Below, piece by piece: positions 60,501 through 64,000 of a DNA stretch of 64,000 bases. Where the stretch lies: positions 44,060,001-44,124,000 of the forward strand of contig CM048553.1 in the NCBI GenBank assembly GCA_026413225.1, read 5' to 3'. The stretch's first letter is position 1. Every line of letters begins with the position of its first letter. Origin of the DNA: Otis tarda (lineage: Eukaryota > Chordata > Aves > Otidiformes > Otididae). The notes below the pieces were generated by a model that did not search any database, was not told the origin of the DNA, and saw nothing but the letters and a program-made list of their open reading frames with translations. The position numbers and the translations under genes were made by a program.

Positions 60501-61701
60501 GAGTTTCTAAACTCCATCAGTGATGGGCTGAGAGGAAGGATCCTTGCTGCTGAAACTGGGCAGGGCTGTAAAGGCAGCACTCTGCAGAGAAAGGGTTGAC
60601 ATGTGTGCGGGTGGTCTCCCAAAGCATGTCAAAGGAGAAGAAAGCCTGTTCCCTGATGGATGCATTCATTATTCCAGCCCCTGCAGGGTGACTGATATTC
60701 TCCCCAGGGAGTTCACAGCACAACAAAGAGAGACTTTACATACAGAATATTTTTTTTTCTTTTTTAAACTGAAAACAACCATTTCTCATCCTCCTGAAAA
60801 GATCAGAGAGTACCATGTAATAGTCATGACTTCGTAAGCTTCTTTATTGAAGCTTTCACAAAGCAACTAGGTCAGTGATACGTGCTTCTGGGCTATTGAA
60901 TTTCCCTCCTTCCCTTCAGTCTATTCTTCCATTTCCTCACCCAACTTTACCACAAGGGAATGCCTTAAGTCAAAAATCTGGGAAGCTGATCCTTTTATTG
61001 CATTTGTAGTATTCTCATCTGGTATGTACAGTGCCAGACCATCAGGCTTGCAAAGCTGGCGTAGCCCAAATTTGCGTGTAAACAGCAAAACCACATTGTC
61101 CGGTTGTAACTAAAGCCATATCTGCTCTCTCTTTGCCTCTGGATAATAGAAACAGGAAGATGTTCAGCGGGAAAAGATTGGTGAACTATTTTGGAAAAGG
61201 CAATGCAACTAAAAAGTGTTTCTTCACTATTGTTTTTCTTTCTTCTTCAACTCTTTTCTCACACACTCCTTACTTCTCATATTTTATACTTTTGCCTTGA
61301 AGTTTCTGCCCAGCTGGGAGCTTTGGTCTTCCCTCTATTCCCTGAGGCCACTCTGGTACCATGAATATTAGCAGAACAAGAAGCAGCCTAGAGCTTCCCG
61401 TATGTACATGTGCCCTGCCTTTAATCTGTACAAAGGAAGATTAAAATGTGATTCAAATTGAATTGCCAAAATCCAGGAATGTGATATTCAGAGTGAGGAC
61501 CCAGGCATATACCACGTGCATTTTGAGTTGTCTGAAAACTAGGCGCTTGATCCTAGAAGGCAGATTTCAAAGTATCTGTATTAATCACGAAGACTCCTTC
61601 TGTACATGTTGGAAGGAGTTACAGACTCATTCTTTTACATGGGAGGAGGAGGCAAGACTTGTTGGTGACTTATAACTGAGAACAACTTTTGCATCTTGAT
61701 C

Positions 61702-61765
61702 CGTGGTTAAAGCAGTGAGCCGGGAAGTGAGAAGCCTGAGCTCAGTCTCTTTGGGTCTCTGGAGA
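61702..61765 (+). repeat. Possible tRNA-derived SINE fragment
   Basis: GTGGTTAAAGCAGTGAGCCG, then GGAAGTGAGAAGCCTGAGCT and CAGTCTCTTTGG parallels the ancient SINE head 'GTGGTTAGAGCAGTGGGCTGGGAGTCAGGA.TCCTGGGTTC'. It is strongly diverged. Confidence 0.5.
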
Positions 61766-64000
61766 CCTAAACCCAGATCTCCAGCTTCCCGTCATTTCAT
61801 TGTATTTTTCTTGCCACTGTTAAACTTCAGTACAGTTATTTGTATTAGAATTACCACAGTTTTGACTAGTTCTCTTTAACATGTGTCAAAAAAATTGTGT
61901 CATTGTTGTGTTAATTACAGTTTCTATAGACAATTATAGAACTTATGGGAAATGAACAGAGATTGTTTCAACACTGGTCTATTGTGATTGGGGAATTTAT
62001 GTTCAAAGAGACTAATACCCACTGTTACTTCTCAACAGACATTCTGGATTAAAGCCCTCAGAGCATCCAGAAATTCTCACCATCCTCAAATGCCCTGCCA
62101 AGTTCAATAAGATAAAATTGGCACTTTTTTCTTCCCTGTTTTTCTCAGGTTAAGAGGCTGCATGCTAGGAGCTGCCAGGGAATGGTGAGGCACAAGGAGG
62201 CTTTGGTAGCTTGCTTCAGTTTGACAATTTAAGGCCTAACTCTTCCCTCAATTGCCTATGTATGTGTTATTCACGGTTCAGCCAACTTGCACTTCCCCTA
62301 ATTTGGCTTTTTTGTTCTGGTGACTTGTAGTATGATTGTCAGGCACGTACCTACTGGTGGTTTGAAGTCAGAAACATTGGCCTTCTCACGGGTGAAGGTG
62401 GGTAGCAAATGCTAGAGGCAAACCACTAATTATTTGAAGTATCTTACCCTTGAAAGTTAATGACAAGGCACATTTACCACTCTCGTAACCACATACCTAG
62501 AAATAGAAAACACTGACACCTGCCTTTCCAAGCTGCTGCTTAGCGTGAGTAGTTAGACTACCCGTACAGTCATCACTCTTCCCTTAAAACGTGGATTTTA
62601 AGTTTCCATTTTGTGCTTTTGAAATAGAGGTGTAAATAGTTTTGACCAGACCAGTAATTTGTTCTCAATTGTCCTGAGGCCTGCAGTGGGTTAGGAAGGA
62701 GGTGGTACTATTTGCTTAGGGAGCCATACTGCCTTTTTAGCCTTTTTTACATAAGAGTTTAATGTTAATGATTGCCTGCCTTTTGAAAATAAGAGACTGT
62801 TGTGGTTTTGAACATACGAAGAACAAAAGAATTAGGAGTAGTACCTACAGCTGCTGTTCCCTGGCTGGATACAGATTTGGTCAGATATGCAGGCAGTTTG
62901 GAACAAGCATCCATTCCAACAAATGAAAGCTGTAGGTGAACTAAATCACTCCAGAAACAAGCTATGCATTTTTAACAAACAGGATAATTTAATTATTAGA
63001 GCTCTGCCAAGGGATGTAATGGACTTCCCAATGCAAATCTCTAAATCAAGACAGAGTTTTGCTTGTTAAACATATACTCAGAGAAGTTAGGGCTTTGCAA
63101 AACTAGCTGAGTGGAATGATTTCACTTGCAGAAGACCATATTGGGAATATCAACCCAGCTCTTCCTGACATAGAGGTCCTGTAACCTATTAATCTATGAT
63201 GCAGCAGTTTTCTACCGCCAGGCTGGTATCACTCATCTCCCTCTCAGAATTAGGACCAGCATCTTCAGAAGTAACAAACAGTTAAGCTACTCTGCTAACT
63301 AACTCCGTGCAAGGATATTTCAAGTATGCATGAGTTATAAAATTTTGCATCCAAGGAATTAAAAAAATGTGCTCTGTTCCTACGGAGCATTTTCCTCTGG
63401 TGTGACCTAAGCTGTTACTGTGTTTGGAAAGCTTGGAGTTGTTGTGTTTTGTGAGAACACTTTTAAAAACATATTGTGTTCTACATGAGTGCAGCTTTTG
63501 AGAATGAGCTGCCTGTGTCACAGAGCAGTTACACCAGAAACCATAACAAAGCATGCAACTGGGTCCTGATGTTTAAAGGGATGCTGTGTGGTTTAGCTAC
63601 TAAGACCATGTTATAGACAGCCTCAGTGACAGTTCTTGAAATAGTGTTTTCGTGACATAATTATTAATCCACTTGGCATTTGATTAAAATGATCAAGGCA
63701 TTTTATAGAAGCCCTTAGACATCCTGAAGACTATTATTGATATCTAGGTTGAATAAGTGCTCTCCAGATGAATGATGATGATGTGCTATTACCAGTATCC
63801 AGAAAGATTCAGTGACTCTAAACTGTTAAACATCAGCTAGCATAATTTGACAGAGCAGCACTCAGAAATCACGGATTAGCATCTGCTGAAGGTCTTATCC
63901 TATTAAATTTTACTAATACACGTGACAGTAAACATCATCTGTCCTGCGGTAGCAGGATGAGAAATGTTATGCTATTGCTGTAAACGAACAGCACCATTTA

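Larger units (their letters stand above)
52779..64000 (+). other. Start of a long first intron (no further exon seen)
   Basis: From the GTAAGT donor to the window end, over 11 kb, I find no exon with acceptor, coding bias and donor that I would defend. The first 700 bp are still CpG island. Beyond that the DNA is AT-rich, with old repeat pieces at 53.66, 58.2, 60.4 and 61.7 kb and simple repeats. Unlike the upstream half, it has no CR1 copy of appreciable size, which would fit some constraint on this intron or may be chance. Confidence 0.5.

Noticed and set aside
60438-60510. A tRNA gene
   Set aside because: Only a box-A-like string is present. The box B and the acceptor stem pairing are not convincing, so a decayed SINE is more likely.
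1-64000. Endogenous retrovirus, CRISPR array, rRNA, prokaryotic operon or other novel multi-gene system
   Set aside because: I saw no LTR pair, primer-binding site, gag/pol frames, regularly spaced direct repeats, rRNA-like sequence or bacterial-style gene packing anywhere in the window.

Overview
The window is vertebrate nuclear DNA and almost certainly avian (or another archosaur). It is AT-rich and gene-poor. It carries several 5'-truncated chicken-repeat-1 (CR1) LINEs, five of which end in the octamer-type tail typical of that family (ATTCTATG/ATTCTGTG repeats). It also has one sharp CpG island with a vertebrate-style first exon. There are no operons, ribosome-binding sites, CRISPR arrays or other prokaryotic signals. 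I could not name the species.

Layout: 1-52,000 is non-coding sequence with no exon I can support. It contains CR1 copies on the minus strand (about 1.15-2.08, 14.4-15.04, 23.14-23.56 and 34.62-35.71 kb). On the plus strand there are CR1 copies at 38.26-39.48 and 42.67-43.38 kb, plus a 60-bp CR1 tail at 33.3 kb. Between them lie decayed fragments of much older amniote repeats (tRNA-SINE, MIR/L2-like and palindromic MITE-like pieces), short tandem duplications, hairpins, poly(A)/poly(T) tracts and microsatellites. A CpG island spans about 52.1-53.47 kb. It holds one convincing coding exon on the plus strand: a start codon at 52,682, a textbook signal peptide and a consensus GTAAGT donor after base 52,778 (phase-1 junction). 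The remaining 11 kb, to the end of the window, would be the 5' part of intron 1 of that gene, with more old repeat fragments and no further exon I can recognise.

Functionally, the window looks like a long upstream intergenic region, then the promoter, first exon and start of a long first intron of a gene for a secreted or single-pass membrane protein. I do not recognise the gene from its signal peptide alone. All long open frames outside that exon are CR1 ORF2 remnants, their antisense shadows, or chance frames in the GC-rich island. I found no new multi-gene system. The items most worth a second look are the unidentified gene start, a CR1 copy with an in-frame internal deletion that fuses two distant parts of ORF2, two similar and apparently young CR1 copies, and the palindromic ancient repeats.
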